DNA of 52,400 nt, taken from assembly GCA_020437385.1 (NCBI GenBank), contig JAGQWL010000231.1:1-52400 (forward strand), in the 5' to 3' direction. Under the pieces are notes generated by a model. It was not told the origin of the DNA. It searched no databases and saw only the letters and a program-made list of their open reading frames with translations. Of this stretch, positions 8,904-18,557 are shown piece by piece (positions within the stretch are counted from its first letter, which is position 1; each line of letters begins with the position of its first letter). This DNA is from Bacteroidota bacterium (lineage in GTDB: Bacteria; Bacteroidota; Rhodothermia; Rhodothermales; JABDKH01). A program made the translations under genes and the position numbers.

Positions 8904-9061
8904 AGACAATTAAAATACGGTGTCCCGATCGTTTTCAAAACACCGTGAGGCAGGTTTTTCGCGCTCCTTCTAGAATTTTCGGCGCGGATCGGCGTCAACC
9001 GACCGGAAAGACGCTCGCAAACGGCGTTGCCGGAAGCGGCCATTTACCTTGATCCACGACG

Positions 9062-9889
9062 TTAAACGCCATGATGTTCCGAAGTCGACGACGGCTTCGG
9101 CACCCGCTTTCGCCCCTGTCCCTCCTCAAAAAAGTCGAAAAGCGTGTCCGCTCGCAGCCCCAGGCGGAGCGTCTCCAGCGGCAGCACCTCCTCCGGAGCA
9201 ATGTTTCCGAGACTCACATTTGAGCCAAATTTCTGCAGAAACCACACCTGTTGCGCCTTCCGCGGCGCCTCAAAAAGGACGCGCTCCATTCCGACAAGAT
9301 CCACGATTTCATCAACAAGCCCCGATCGCACCTCCCCGTTCGGCCGGAAAATGCCGACAGTGCCGCTTTCCCGTGCCTCACAGATTACCATCGAACTTCC
9401 GGCCTCCAGCTCGGACTTGATCAGCTGCACCCATTTGTACGGCGGCATGATCTCCTCCTGATCCTTGGACCCGACCTCGCTCAACACGGTGAAATCGGTC
9501 GCGAAGTCGTGAATGATTGCCAGCTTTTCGTCCTGATCGAGTTCGACGCTTCCGTCGGACACCTCGACGTGATCGATTCCGAACTGGTCGAGAATGGTCT
9601 TGTACACATCAAGCTGATTCCGCAAATAGAACGCCTCGAACAGCGTCCCGCCGAAGTATACCGGAATATCATGGGCGCGATAGATCTCGAGCTTCTTGTC
9701 CAGCTGCGGCGTGATCACCGACGTACCCCAACCCAGCTTCACGATGTCGACGAAGTCCGAACTCACGTCGAGGACATCTTCCACCTCCCGACTCGACAGC
9801 CCCTTATCAAGCATCATCGTTTTACCGATCGTTCGCGGCTTCGGAGGTCGTTCTGGAATACCGATGATGTTGAATCGTTTGTGTATCAA
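9062..9889 (-). CDS. comA: Phosphosulfolactate synthase (ComA family)
   Basis: A 275-residue TIM-barrel protein with the ComA pattern: GKTMMLDKGLSSREVEDVLD, DFVDIVKLGWGTSVI, PVYFGGTLFEAF, HVEVSDGSVEL, VLSEVGSKD, ICEARESGTVGIF, VLFEAPRKAQQVWFL and SLGNIAPEEVLPLETLRLGLR. The family adds sulfite to phosphoenolpyruvate to make phosphosulfolactate, the first step to coenzyme M in methanogens and to sulfolactate in Bacillus spores. No comB or comC lies in the window. In this lineage the product could feed sulfonate or sulfonolipid synthesis, which is inference. It is probably the last gene of the lipoprotein-LolE-like-comA unit, with a 78-bp gap before it. Confidence 0.93.
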   Translation of the reverse strand: MIHKRFNIIGIPERPPKPRTIGKTMMLDKGLSSREVEDVLDVSSDFVDIVKLGWGTSVITPQLDKKLEIYRAHDIPVYFGGTLFEAFYLRNQLDVYKTILDQFGIDHVEVSDGSVELDQDEKLAIIHDFATDFTVLSEVGSKDQEEIMPPYKWVQLIKSELEAGSSMVICEARESGTVGIFRPNGEVRSGLVDEIVDLVGMERVLFEAPRKAQQVWFLQKFGSNVSLGNIAPEEVLPLETLRLGLRADTLFDFFEEGQGRKRVPKPSSTSEHHGV

Positions 9890-9967
9890 GTTCTCACCTC
9901 CACAGGAAAATGGCCACAGGGCCGCATCGACAACCCGTCGATACCAAAAGTTAACACTCCGGCAGGA

Positions 9968-11230
9968 CTATCCGTCCGACGCAATTGCCGAGGCTGGCTC
10001 GACGGAGGCAGCGCGAAATGCCGGATAAACAGACGCCAGCATCGCAAGTGCAAGTGCCACAACGACGACCGCCGCGACGTCTCCGAACCGAACAGCCACC
10101 GGATACGCGCTGATGAGAAACGAGTCCGCCCCCGCCAATGGTACGAGTTCAAATCTCGCCTGCAGCCAGACCAGGCCGAGGCCGAACAAAAGGCCGACAC
10201 CGGTTCCAATCGAACCCAGTAGAAACCCCTCAATCAGGAAGATCCGCCGGATATTCCTTCTTGTAACACCCATTGCCTGCAGAACGCCGACATCGCGGCG
10301 CTTTTCGATCACGACCATCGTAAGCGAACCCACGATCGTGAACGCCGCGACCACAATGATGAGGGCCAGTATCATCGACGCTGCCCACTTCTCGACTTTC
10401 ATCGCATCGTACTGCGCCCGCTGCAGGTCGTACCAGGTACTGACCCTGAATCGCTCCGTGCCCAGTGCGTCTTGAACCGATCGCTTCACGGCCGCCGAAT
10501 CCTTCAGGCGACGCGCGGAGATTTCGATAGACGAGACCGACGAACCCATGCGAAAGAGCTGTTGCGCGTCGGCCAGCCCAACGTAGACCACACTCTCGTC
10601 GGTAACCCTCCGCAGGTCGTAAACACCGCGAACCTCAAAAACTCGCTCGGCTGCCGGCCAAAGCTGCGTCAGCGTCCGCTCAATCGCCGGTGCGGAAAGC
10701 AGCTGCACCCGAGCGGCGGATCGCCGCAGGCCACCTGGAAGCATGCCCATACGCTCGGACAGGTCGAACCCCACGATCACCCCCGAGCGCCCGTCGCGGC
10801 GCGACAAGTCGAAATCTCCCGCGATCGTCTCAACCACTTCGGGCCGAATAGCGGCGACGCCGCTGCTGTCCACGCCGTGAACGATGACAACCTTGTTGAC
10901 CTCGGCCGAATCGTCAACCCGCCGGATCAGAGCCTTGCCGGATACCATCGGCGTCGCACTCTCCACGTGGGGAAGCGAAAGCACGACCCCCAGAACGGAA
11001 TCAGGGTTCGCGATTGCACCCGCGGAAGCCTCAATGCGCACATCGGGGTCGGACGCCGTCAGCAGCTCCTGTACGAAGTCGTAAAAGCCGTTCATCACGG
11101 ACAATACGACGATCAGCGCCGTGACGCCGACTCCAACACCGACGATTGAGATTCCGGTAATCACCGAAATCACCGAGAAGCGGCGCGGGCTGAACAGGTA
11201 GCGGCGGGATATGAACCACCGATAGTCCAT
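9968..11230 (-). CDS. LolC/LolE-like ABC transporter permease (FtsX domain)
   Basis: A 420-residue inner-membrane permease. The N-terminus MDYRWFISRRYLFSPRRFSV followed by a first transmembrane segment (ISIVGVGVGVTALIVVLSVM) and NGF is typical of the LolC/LolE group. A periplasmic MacB/PCD-like domain follows, then three C-terminal transmembrane segments with the FtsX motif (MILALIIVVAAFTIVGSLTM, KRRDVGVLQAMG). The family releases lipoproteins from the inner membrane with a LolD ATPase. No ATPase gene is adjacent, so it would have to be encoded elsewhere. A lipoprotein gene ends 10 bp upstream, suggesting a joint role in the envelope. Confidence 0.9.
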   Translation of the reverse strand: MDYRWFISRRYLFSPRRFSVISVITGISIVGVGVGVTALIVVLSVMNGFYDFVQELLTASDPDVRIEASAGAIANPDSVLGVVLSLPHVESATPMVSGKALIRRVDDSAEVNKVVIVHGVDSSGVAAIRPEVVETIAGDFDLSRRDGRSGVIVGFDLSERMGMLPGGLRRSAARVQLLSAPAIERTLTQLWPAAERVFEVRGVYDLRRVTDESVVYVGLADAQQLFRMGSSVSSIEISARRLKDSAAVKRSVQDALGTERFRVSTWYDLQRAQYDAMKVEKWAASMILALIIVVAAFTIVGSLTMVVIEKRRDVGVLQAMGVTRRNIRRIFLIEGFLLGSIGTGVGLLFGLGLVWLQARFELVPLAGADSFLISAYPVAVRFGDVAAVVVVALALAMLASVYPAFRAASVEPASAIASDG

Positions 11231-11240
11231 GCGGCGATCC

Positions 11241-12095
11241 TCAACTTTCGGAGAGCGAACCCTCCGGCGACGTGAACAGCTTGCCGTCGACGCTTAGCGG
11301 CATTTCCAGCGGGGAGAGATCGATAACAAACGAGCCGTCGGGCGATACCTTGCGCGTCGAGAGCCGACCCGACAGGCCGTCTGCGTCAAACTCCTTGTAG
11401 TCAATCCACTTCGCTGTCGACATCTTGCTCCGACCTTGCAGCAGGTAATTCCAGTGGTCGATGAGTCCGGTGTCGCGATTGATCCACAGCCAGTAATTGT
11501 CTTCGGGGGTATAGCCGACACCTTCGAAAGTCAGTCGGATGACGCCGGTCTCCGAGTCCGACGAATCGGGCACGAGGCTCCGCTGAACCCCCTCGTCAAA
11601 AAGCTTCGTGGGCATCAGCAGCCAGTAGGTGTCGTTGACAAACGCTCGATGGGCCCGACTGACAAGTGACTCGTTTCGACTGCCCTGTGCCGCTGCGCCG
11701 TTCAGGTAAGCCGTTCCCTTGGCATCCCTCGCGTTGAAGAGAACAACAACAGAAGTGTCTGGCTTGATCTCATACTCGAGGCGATACTGCCCGGTCTTTC
11801 GGTTCCACAGGTGCCGGCGGGGAGCGCCGCCGGCCGTGAAATTGAACCGGACATAGGGTATGTGACTTCCCGCCCACATTTCGGGACCGCCCGCGGCCTC
11901 GTAGGCCCGGTACGCCAACGAGTCCGCCGTTGTACGCAATTCCACTTCCGGCATCGTGATGGATCCGCTGCCCATGTCAGACGGGTTGCAGGCCCCCAGC
12001 GAAAGGAGCAGGCCCAGGATGGTCAGAACGGAATACCTTGACACAAACGGTTTCGGAGAAGACGGCCTGCTTCGGTAGTTTGGGATAGTTCTCAT
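11241..12095 (-). CDS. Outer-membrane-type lipoprotein (DUF6503-like)
   Basis: A 284-residue lipoprotein. The ATG at 12095 is chosen because it places a hydrophobic segment (VLTILGLLLSLGAC) and lipobox at the N-terminus; the longer frame to 12356 has no signal character. The mature part has AYRAYEAAGGPEMW, VRFNFTA, a tyrosine- and tryptophan-rich beta pattern, NDTYWLLMPTKLFDEGV and YWLWINRDTGLIDHW. This pattern recalls the DUF6503/LolA-like proteins of Bacteroidota (YWLLMP is characteristic), but the match is from memory. It is 10 bp upstream of the LolC/E-like permease. Confidence 0.7.
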   Translation of the reverse strand: MRTIPNYRSRPSSPKPFVSRYSVLTILGLLLSLGACNPSDMGSGSITMPEVELRTTADSLAYRAYEAAGGPEMWAGSHIPYVRFNFTAGGAPRRHLWNRKTGQYRLEYEIKPDTSVVVLFNARDAKGTAYLNGAAAQGSRNESLVSRAHRAFVNDTYWLLMPTKLFDEGVQRSLVPDSSDSETGVIRLTFEGVGYTPEDNYWLWINRDTGLIDHWNYLLQGRSKMSTAKWIDYKEFDADGLSGRLSTRKVSPDGSFVIDLSPLEMPLSVDGKLFTSPEGSLSES

Positions 12096-12120
12096 TTGTT
12101 CTATTGTTCGGATCGCCCGC

Positions 12121-12909
12121 ATGGCATTCTGCAGCATCGAGATACCGGGAGTCAGTCGGGGCGGCCGGACAAGATACGCAGATTCGCGGCCCACAATTCG
12201 ATTCGCGGCGATCGTCGCCTCAGCCGTGGTCTGTCTCTGGTCGGCTCCTCGCGTCAATGCGCAGGCTCCCGGCGAGTCGATTGCATCCGGGATGGAGCTT
12301 TTCCTTACCAACTCGGGCTTCGGCATCGGGGGATACGTTCGCGACTCCGTTAACACACGCTATGCCCTAACCGGCGAGTTGCGCTTCGGTTCAATCAAGG
12401 ATGAGCGAGAGAGCGCCTTCTTCAACAGGCTGGGTGAGCGCTCAATACCCGGGAAGGCCAACTACTTTCTGGTGCTTCCAATTCGCGCCGGCCTTCAACG
12501 CAGGGTTTTTGCGGAACAGATCGAGGACAACTTTCGCCCCTTCGTACAGGCGACAGCCGGTCCGGTTGTCGGGTGGCTGTACCCGTATTTCGACGACTGC
12601 AACGGAAACGCGATACTCGAGCCGAACGCCGACTGTGATGGGGATGGGTCGTTCGAAGAAGGTGAAGGGGAGCGGCGGCTGGGTCGCGGGACGGCAATTT
12701 CGCGCGGCAGCGCCAGGCTCGGGCTCGGGGGGTCGATCGGCGTGGGCGCCTACATCCGATACGGAAGCCAGGGCGCGAGGGGGTTTCGCATCACCTACTC
12801 GTTCGACTACTTCCCCAGCGCTATCAGGCTTCTCGAAGCCGACGTACGAGGCCCGCAGCGATTCTTTGGCACGCCCTCGATCACCGTGTTCTTCGGACAC
12901 CTTTTTTGA
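12121..12909 (+). CDS. Exported protein, probably an outer-membrane beta-barrel
   Basis: A 262-residue protein with an N-terminal export signal (IRFAAIVASAVVCLWSAP, cleavage near VNAQA) after an unusually long 26-residue leader from the ATG at 12121. Strands with alternating hydrophobic residues, glycine-rich turns (LGLGGSIGVGAYIRYG) and a terminal aromatic (FFGHLF) suggest an outer-membrane barrel. A DxDxDG-like loop (DDCNGNAILEPNADCDGDGS) with two cysteines may bind calcium. No family recognised. It is divergent from the lipoprotein gene with only 25 bp between starts. Confidence 0.65.
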   Translation: MAFCSIEIPGVSRGGRTRYADSRPTIRFAAIVASAVVCLWSAPRVNAQAPGESIASGMELFLTNSGFGIGGYVRDSVNTRYALTGELRFGSIKDERESAFFNRLGERSIPGKANYFLVLPIRAGLQRRVFAEQIEDNFRPFVQATAGPVVGWLYPYFDDCNGNAILEPNADCDGDGSFEEGEGERRLGRGTAISRGSARLGLGGSIGVGAYIRYGSQGARGFRITYSFDYFPSAIRLLEADVRGPQRFFGTPSITVFFGHLF

Positions 12910-12935
12910 CCGCGCAAGCGCCGCGGCGGCAGCAA

Positions 12936-14033
12936 CTAGACGTTGAACCGGAAGAGTAGAATATCGCCGTCCTGCACTTCGTACTGCTTTCCTTCAGAGC
13001 GCATGGCACCGGCCTCGCGCACTTTTGCCTCCGTCCGATACGTGACGTAGTCGTCGTACTTGATCGTTTCCGCTCGAATGAAGCCTCGCTCGAAGTCGGT
13101 GTGGATGACGCCGGCGGCCCCCGGAGCAAGCGTGCCGCGTCGGATCGTCCATGCCCGGGCCTCCTTCGGTCCAACCGTGAAATACGTAATCAATCCGAGA
13201 AGCTGGTACGCGGCTGTAATCAACCGCGACAGGCCCGACGTCGGCAACCCGAGCTCCGCGAGGAACAGGTCCCGTTCCTCCTCGTCGAGTTCGGCAATCT
13301 GTGCCTCAAGTTCGGCCGAAACCACGATCACCACGGCGCCCTCTTCGGCAGCACGCGACTTGACGACGTCCACGAACGGATTCCCATCAGGCACGTCGGA
13401 TTCTCCAACGTTCGCTGCGTACAGAACCGGCTTCGCGGTCAGCAGGAACAGCGATCGGAACCACTCGGCGTCCTCCGGTCGGAAGTCAAACGATCGCGCA
13501 GGCTTCGCGTCGTCGCCAATATGCTTCAAGAGACGATTGTAGAAGGCGAGCTCGTCCTTAACCTTGGCATCGCCGCTCTTGGCCTGCTTCGACGTCCGAT
13601 CTATCCGCTTCTCAAGCGTGTCGAGGTCTTTCAGGAGCAACTCCGTTTCGATTACCTCGATGTCACGGGCGGGGTCGACGGAGCCCGAGACGTGTACTAC
13701 GTTCGAATCATCAAAACAGCGAACCACGTGGATGATCGCGTCGACCTCGCGGATGTGCGCCAGGAACTGATTGCCGAGGCCCTCACCTTTTGAAGCACCT
13801 TCGACCAATCCGGCGATATCGACGAACTCGATGGTCGCGTGGATCGTTTCTTTGGACCCGGCGAGCCCGGCGAGCGTAGTCAGCCGCTCGTCCGGCACGG
13901 GAACAACGCCCACGTTCGGTTCGATTGTGCAGAACGGGTAGTTTGCCGATTCGGCACCTGCCTGACTGAGCGCGTTGAACAGCGTCGATTTACCGACGTT
14001 CGGAAGGCCGACGATTCCGCATCGGAGAGCCAT
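12936..14033 (-). CDS. ychF: Redox-regulated ATPase YchF (Obg family)
   Basis: A 365-residue P-loop protein of the Obg family: [20 protein letters not shown] (G1), [11 protein letters not shown] (switch I), [20 protein letters not shown] (G3) and the C-terminal TGS domain with [17 protein letters not shown] and [12 protein letters not shown]. Length is normal. The protein binds ribosomes and prefers ATP over GTP because the usual NKxD motif is changed (NVGE here). It acts in the cytosol in translation and stress control. It is a single gene flanked by two small exported-protein genes on the other strand. Confidence 0.97.
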   Translation of the reverse strand: MALRCGIVGLPNVGKSTLFNALSQAGAESANYPFCTIEPNVGVVPVPDERLTTLAGLAGSKETIHATIEFVDIAGLVEGASKGEGLGNQFLAHIREVDAIIHVVRCFDDSNVVHVSGSVDPARDIEVIETELLLKDLDTLEKRIDRTSKQAKSGDAKVKDELAFYNRLLKHIGDDAKPARSFDFRPEDAEWFRSLFLLTAKPVLYAANVGESDVPDGNPFVDVVKSRAAEEGAVVIVVSAELEAQIAELDEEERDLFLAELGLPTSGLSRLITAAYQLLGLITYFTVGPKEARAWTIRRGTLAPGAAGVIHTDFERGFIRAETIKYDDYVTYRTEAKVREAGAMRSEGKQYEVQDGDILLFRFNV

Positions 14034-14080
14034 CTCGTATACTAGGTTGAAGTGATTTCAGGAATCAGAAGGTAGCCGAT

Positions 14081-14698
14081 TTGCACCGACGCACCCTCCT
14101 CGGCCAGGGCCAGCCCGCTCGCCGCGACGACCGATTGGTTCTGCCGGGCGGATCGCGACTAATCTGCTGCCGCCGCATTTGTTCCTCCGCCTTTGGCTCG
14201 GTGATCGCCCTGTTGCTCGGCATGGTCGCTCCGGCGCCCGCTCTGGCACAGGAGAGTTCGTTTCCGCCGTCCAGCACCGTAATGGCCGGAATCGGTGGCC
14301 TCCCCGGTCTCGGCGTGGCAGTCGGCTACGTCGCCCCCGGCCGCATGTACACGCGCGAGGCGATGGTTTTCGGAGACGCCATTATCCCGCGACGCACCGG
14401 CGACGGAAGTGCCTACGTCGCAGTTGTCATCGGCGGTTCACTGCGCTTCATCGGTATCGGCGAAACGCTCGGATTCCTCCCACCGAAGAAGTACGACATC
14501 GATGTAGGCCTTCGAATCGGTCCGTCGCTGGTATTTGAATTCGATGAGTCACGTGCCGACAAGAACAAGAGGTTCAACATCGCCGCAGAGCCGTTCGCCC
14601 GATTCGCCAGAAAACTCGGACCGCGACAGCGGACGTTCTACGTGGAAGGCGGACTCATCCGACCGACTCTTCGCATCGGAATCTGGTTCGGCTTCTAG
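14081..14698 (+). CDS. Small exported protein, possible outer-membrane beta-barrel
   Basis: A protein of about 205 residues if the TTG at 14081 is used (AAGGT about 8 bp upstream); TTG at 14135 is an alternative. An export signal ([20 protein letters not shown]) precedes a glycine-rich mature part ([40 protein letters not shown]) and a terminal strand ending in aromatic residues ([10 protein letters not shown]), as in outer-membrane barrels. No family recognised. It is divergent from ychF, and its TAG overlaps the stop of the convergent phosphatase gene (CTAG). Confidence 0.6.
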   Translation: MHRRTLLGQGQPARRDDRLVLPGGSRLICCRRICSSAFGSVIALLLGMVAPAPALAQESSFPPSSTVMAGIGGLPGLGVAVGYVAPGRMYTREAMVFGDAIIPRRTGDGSAYVAVVIGGSLRFIGIGETLGFLPPKKYDIDVGLRIGPSLVFEFDESRADKNKRFNIAAEPFARFARKLGPRQRTFYVEGGLIRPTLRIGIWFGF

Positions 14699-15351
14699 TC
14701 CGCGTATGGAACGGAAATGAACTCGCGCTCGGGAAGGCGAACCGCCGTGAGTCGGCCGCGCTTGGGGTGCATGAAATAGACGCAACCGGTATCGACGTTG
14801 ATCAGAAGTGGACGATCAATCGGCTCCTCAACCGGTGTGTGTCCGCAGACCACCGGCTTCTCCCACGCCAGCGTCGATGCACGAAGGTGCGAGCGCTCCC
14901 AGAGAAACGTATCCTCGCCGAGGAGCGCCATATTCTCAGCTACCGTAAGATTGGGATCGAGTCCGGCGTGTACGAAGAAGAAATCGGGCGTGTCGAAATA
15001 GAGCTTTGTCGAGCGGATGAATTCGATGTGTTACATTGGAATTGCAAGGTTGCGCTCCGCATCGAGGTAGCTGTTGAGCGTTGCGACTCCGCCGTTCATC
15101 GCCCAGACATCGTATTCGCCCTCATCGATGTAGCCGAGCATCAGCGCTTCGTGGTTTCCCCGAAGGAAGACGCTGTTGAACTCCGATTTCAACTTGAGCA
15201 GACGTGTGATGACCCCGCGTGAATCCGGACCGCGGTCCACGTAGTCGCCGACGAATATTAGCTGATCATCCGCTCCCGGCTGCACTGCCTCAATCAGCGC
15301 ATCCAGCGACTTCGGACATCCGTGTATGTCGCCGATGGCTATCAGACTCAT
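14695..15351 (-). pseudogene. PPP-family serine/threonine phosphatase gene with one in-frame TAA
   Basis: The minus-strand frame from ATG 15351 encodes the N-terminal half of a calcineurin-like phosphatase: GDIHGC (Asp8, His10), GDYVDRG and GNHE (residues 65-68). A TAA at 15033-15031 (codon 107) then stops it. The same frame continues without any shift: [32 protein letters not shown] and an ordinary end at 14695. Without the stop the product would be 218 residues, the usual size of PrpA/PrpB-like enzymes. Both metal-site histidines of the second half lie after the stop, so the truncated product should be inactive. It may be a recent nonsense mutation, a readthrough case or a sequence error. 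It lies 27 bp downstream of nusB. Confidence 0.85.
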
Positions 15352-15378
15352 GTTGGGCGTCGGGTTTCTGTCGCGGCG

Positions 15379-15849
15379 TCAGGCTCGGTCCTCGATCGAA
15401 TCGAGCCCGACCAGGCCGCGACCACTCTTCTTGAGACGGCCGTCACGTGCAAGGGTCAGGACGACGGCATCGAGAATTCCGTTGATGAACTTGCCGCTCT
15501 TGGCCGTGCTGAACTTCTTTGCAACCTCGATCGCTTCATTGATGGACACTTTCGGGGGAATGTCCTCGAACGTGAGGATCTCTACGATGGCCATACGAAG
15601 CAGAAGGCGGTCAATAAGGGCGATTCGTGACACCTCCCAGTTCTCGGTGTGCTGAACAATCAGCTCGTCGGCTTCATCACGGCGATCAAGACTTCGTAGA
15701 AATAGTTGTTCCGCGAAAACACGCGTCGTGTCGTCATCGATCTCCGGGACAAGAACCGATGAAATGATGTGCTTTGCGTCACCACCCCCAAGCTCAAATG
15801 CGTAAAGGGCCTGCATCGTGCGCTCTCGCACCTGGCGCCGGTTGCTCAT
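15379..15849 (-). CDS. nusB: Transcription antitermination factor NusB
   Basis: A 156-residue all-helical protein with the NusB pattern: MSNRRQVRERTMQALYAFEL at the N-terminus, IDRLLLRMAIVEILTFEDIP in the middle, and VSINEAIEVAKKFSTAKSGK followed by FINGILDAV. NusB with NusE (S10) binds boxA RNA and supports antitermination of rRNA operons. Length is normal. Its promoter should be in the 242-bp region shared with divergent comEC. Confidence 0.97.
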   Translation of the reverse strand: MSNRRQVRERTMQALYAFELGGGDAKHIISSVLVPEIDDDTTRVFAEQLFLRSLDRRDEADELIVQHTENWEVSRIALIDRLLLRMAIVEILTFEDIPPKVSINEAIEVAKKFSTAKSGKFINGILDAVVLTLARDGRLKKSGRGLVGLDSIEDRA

Positions 15850-16091
15850 GCGCTCACCATTTGCGTTACGGTCATTCTAGTTGCGCAGAGTTCAGTATTT
15901 CAACGATCGGGTCAAAACAGGCACTGCGTTGCTGCAAACAGCACCAAAGATACTACCCAATGCGCGGTGTTCATAGAAAATGGATCATGGACGGAAAGGA
16001 TCCGGCAATCAAAGAGCGAAAGGTTTCAAAATCGGGTCCGCGCTTGTCTTACTCACCACACTACTCCTGAACATCGTGATCGCCAGGGACG

Positions 16092-18506
16092 ATGCCGCCA
16101 CTCCTGGTCGCCGCGGCTGCCCTCGCCGCCGGTACCGTACTCGCAGACAAACTTCCCGCCGTCTCGCCCCGCTTCTTCGGCGTCTGCTGTGCGCTGCTCC
16201 TGGTGTATTCGTGGATTCCTCGGCGACACCGCCCCGATGTTCCTGCCGGTTTGACTCGTACCGCGATCTTGGCGTCCGTATTCACGCTCCTGGGTGCTTT
16301 TCATGCTCGGGATATTCAGAACAGGCAATTCGCCAGCCGAACGCTCGTTACGAACCCCGCCGTAACGTCACTGCGGGGTACCGTAGGTCTTCAGAAGTCG
16401 AGTTCCGGCCCGTCCGTACGCCTCGATTTGAAGATCGACACCGTCTGCAGCTCAGTTTGCTTTCGGCGAAACGTTCGCATCCTCCTCATTGCGGACGCGG
16501 AGTTGGTACGGCGCGTTTCACCCGGAGACCATGTCGAACTTGTCGGGTCGGCATCCGAAGTCCGGCCGGCCTCGAACCCCTTCGAATTTGACTACCGAAC
16601 ATACCTGTGGCGCAGCGGCATCGTTGCTGAATACCGGCCGCAATCAGAATCCGACTTCGTGGTCCGATCGGGTGCGTCAAGGTACCAATTCGACTACCTG
16701 GTGGGTCGCGCCCGACTGACCGTCCGGGAACATATCGACAGCGTCATTCCATCTTCCAGCGGGCGCGCGTTGCTCCAAGCCCTGCTGCTCGGGGATCGAT
16801 CAGGGATCGATCAGGTGACGTTGAACCAGTTTCGCGAAACCGGGCTCATGCATCTCATGGCGGTGTCCGGACTTCACGTGCTGATCGTCGGCCTGTCGGT
16901 GTATCGCCTCCTCGGTTGGATCGTATCCAGACTGCGCTTCAACTGGGCCGTGCGCGAGCGGACACGGTTCCTGATAACGTCCGCCGTTCTGCTTGTCTAC
17001 TATTTCCTGGCTGGTCAGTCGATCTCGATCTTCCGTGCCGTCGTGATGACGAACGTGTATCTGTTGCAGTTTGTGCTTCGCCGCGAATCAGCAATCCTGA
17101 ATACGCTGGGCGTGGCAGCTACGATCGTGCTGCTTCGAAATCCGTTCGACCTCTATTCGGCAGGCTTTCAGCTCTCGTTTGCGGCGGTGGCATCGCTCGT
17201 ATTGCTTGGTTCCGCCACGATCGGTCCGCCCGAACCCATCGTTCGTGTGCCTCGCCCGTTGCGCCGGCTTTCTGCGGGATTGACACGTTCGGTGGGCAGT
17301 TCTACCGCTGTAACCGTTGGCACGATGCCGATCCTCGTGTTTCATTTCGGGTTTGTATCGTTTTCCGGTCTCCTTTTGAACGTTGTGGCAATTCCGCTTA
17401 CCGCGATTACACTTGCATCCGGAAGTCTCGCGGTACTCGTTTCATTCGCCCATCCGGGAGCTGCAACGCTGTTTGGAAACACATCGGACGTTGCCGCCGC
17501 GGCCCTGATCGCCGTCACGCGGATTGGAAGTGCGACTGCATCTGCCGCTTCGCTTTCGATAAACTGGCCGGGACCTGCTGTCGTGTTGCTTGCGCTGGCG
17601 TTGATCGCGCTATACGCCGCCCGAAAAAAGAGACGGATCAGATCGCGAATCGGGTTGTCGATCGCCGCTGTGGGCGTCGCTTTCCATCTGCTCAGCAGTC
17701 TGACAAATCGTCCCCGATTGGACCTGATTTTCCTTGACGTGGGTCAAGGTGACGCGATCCTGGTTCGAACACCCGAGCACGTATCGGTGATGATTGATGC
17801 CGGGCCGTCACCGTGGCGCGTAGGTTCGACCGCCGAGCTGGTGCAACGGGTCCTTTCCGGACTCAACGTGAACAGCATTGAGCTGCTTGTCTTGACGCAT
17901 CCACACGCAGACCACATCGGCGGTGCTGCCGAGATTATTGAGTCGATCGGCATTCAGCGAATCTTTGATTCGGGGCGCTCCGCGGATACACAAACGTACC
18001 ATCGATTCGAGAACGTCGTCAGCAGGATCGGCCTGGAAAGACATACGTCCGGGCCTCGAGAAGAAGTGAGGATTTCGAAGTCTACAAGAATCGATGTGCT
18101 GTCTTCGACGGGGCAGGAGCAGAGTAACAATGTGAACGAAGATTCCATCGTTATTCGACTTGTATACGGCAACAGCTGCGCATTGCTCACCGGTGACATT
18201 GAGGCGGCAGCTGAGTACCGGCTACTGGAGCAATACACCTCGACCCTTCAGTGTCAGGTCGTAAAGATTCCTCATCACGGATCTACCACCAGCAGCACGA
18301 CGGCTTTCGTTTCGCGTTTCCGCGGAGTTGAGAATCTTGTCGCGGTGGCGAGCGTGGCACTTCGAAATCAGTTCGGTCTTCCCGACCAGGAGGTCTTGAG
18401 CCGGTGGCGCGAGACTGGTGCGACCGTCTACACGACACAGCAGGGAGCCGTCTGGCTGCAATCCGACGGCGAGCGCTTTCGGCCACACGACTGGCGCCGC
18501 AAATGA
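16092..18506 (+). CDS. comEC: DNA internalization protein ComEC/Rec2
   Basis: An 804-residue inner-membrane protein. The order is: two N-terminal membrane segments, a DUF4131-type OB domain (about residues 90-200), and the competence domain with ALLLGDRSGIDQVTLNQFRE, TGLMHLMAVSGLHVLIVG and a run of membrane segments to about residue 510. A C-terminal metallo-beta-lactamase domain follows with LIFLDVGQGDAILVRTP and LTHPHADHIGG. ComEC forms the channel that takes single-stranded DNA into the cytosol, and the C-terminal domain is a proposed nuclease. Its presence suggests natural transformation ability. The ATG at 16092 is the first good start. Confidence 0.95.
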   Translation: MPPLLVAAAALAAGTVLADKLPAVSPRFFGVCCALLLVYSWIPRRHRPDVPAGLTRTAILASVFTLLGAFHARDIQNRQFASRTLVTNPAVTSLRGTVGLQKSSSGPSVRLDLKIDTVCSSVCFRRNVRILLIADAELVRRVSPGDHVELVGSASEVRPASNPFEFDYRTYLWRSGIVAEYRPQSESDFVVRSGASRYQFDYLVGRARLTVREHIDSVIPSSSGRALLQALLLGDRSGIDQVTLNQFRETGLMHLMAVSGLHVLIVGLSVYRLLGWIVSRLRFNWAVRERTRFLITSAVLLVYYFLAGQSISIFRAVVMTNVYLLQFVLRRESAILNTLGVAATIVLLRNPFDLYSAGFQLSFAAVASLVLLGSATIGPPEPIVRVPRPLRRLSAGLTRSVGSSTAVTVGTMPILVFHFGFVSFSGLLLNVVAIPLTAITLASGSLAVLVSFAHPGAATLFGNTSDVAAAALIAVTRIGSATASAASLSINWPGPAVVLLALALIALYAARKKRRIRSRIGLSIAAVGVAFHLLSSLTNRPRLDLIFLDVGQGDAILVRTPEHVSVMIDAGPSPWRVGSTAELVQRVLSGLNVNSIELLVLTHPHADHIGGAAEIIESIGIQRIFDSGRSADTQTYHRFENVVSRIGLERHTSGPREEVRISKSTRIDVLSSTGQEQSNNVNEDSIVIRLVYGNSCALLTGDIEAAAEYRLLEQYTSTLQCQVVKIPHHGSTTSSTTAFVSRFRGVENLVAVASVALRNQFGLPDQEVLSRWRETGATVYTTQQGAVWLQSDGERFRPHDWRRK

Positions 18507-18557
18507 GAGAATCGTGAATCGGCCCGTATCTTTCAGTTCACGTTTACGGTTCCGCGA

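Noticed and set aside
9251-10222. A 323-codon plus-strand open frame opposite comA and the LolC/E-like gene
   Set aside because: It spans two well-supported minus-strand genes in an antisense frame and has no start context.
15031-15033. Recoding of the TAA in the phosphatase gene as a special amino acid
   Set aside because: TAA is not used for selenocysteine or pyrrolysine, and the position is not a catalytic residue in the family.
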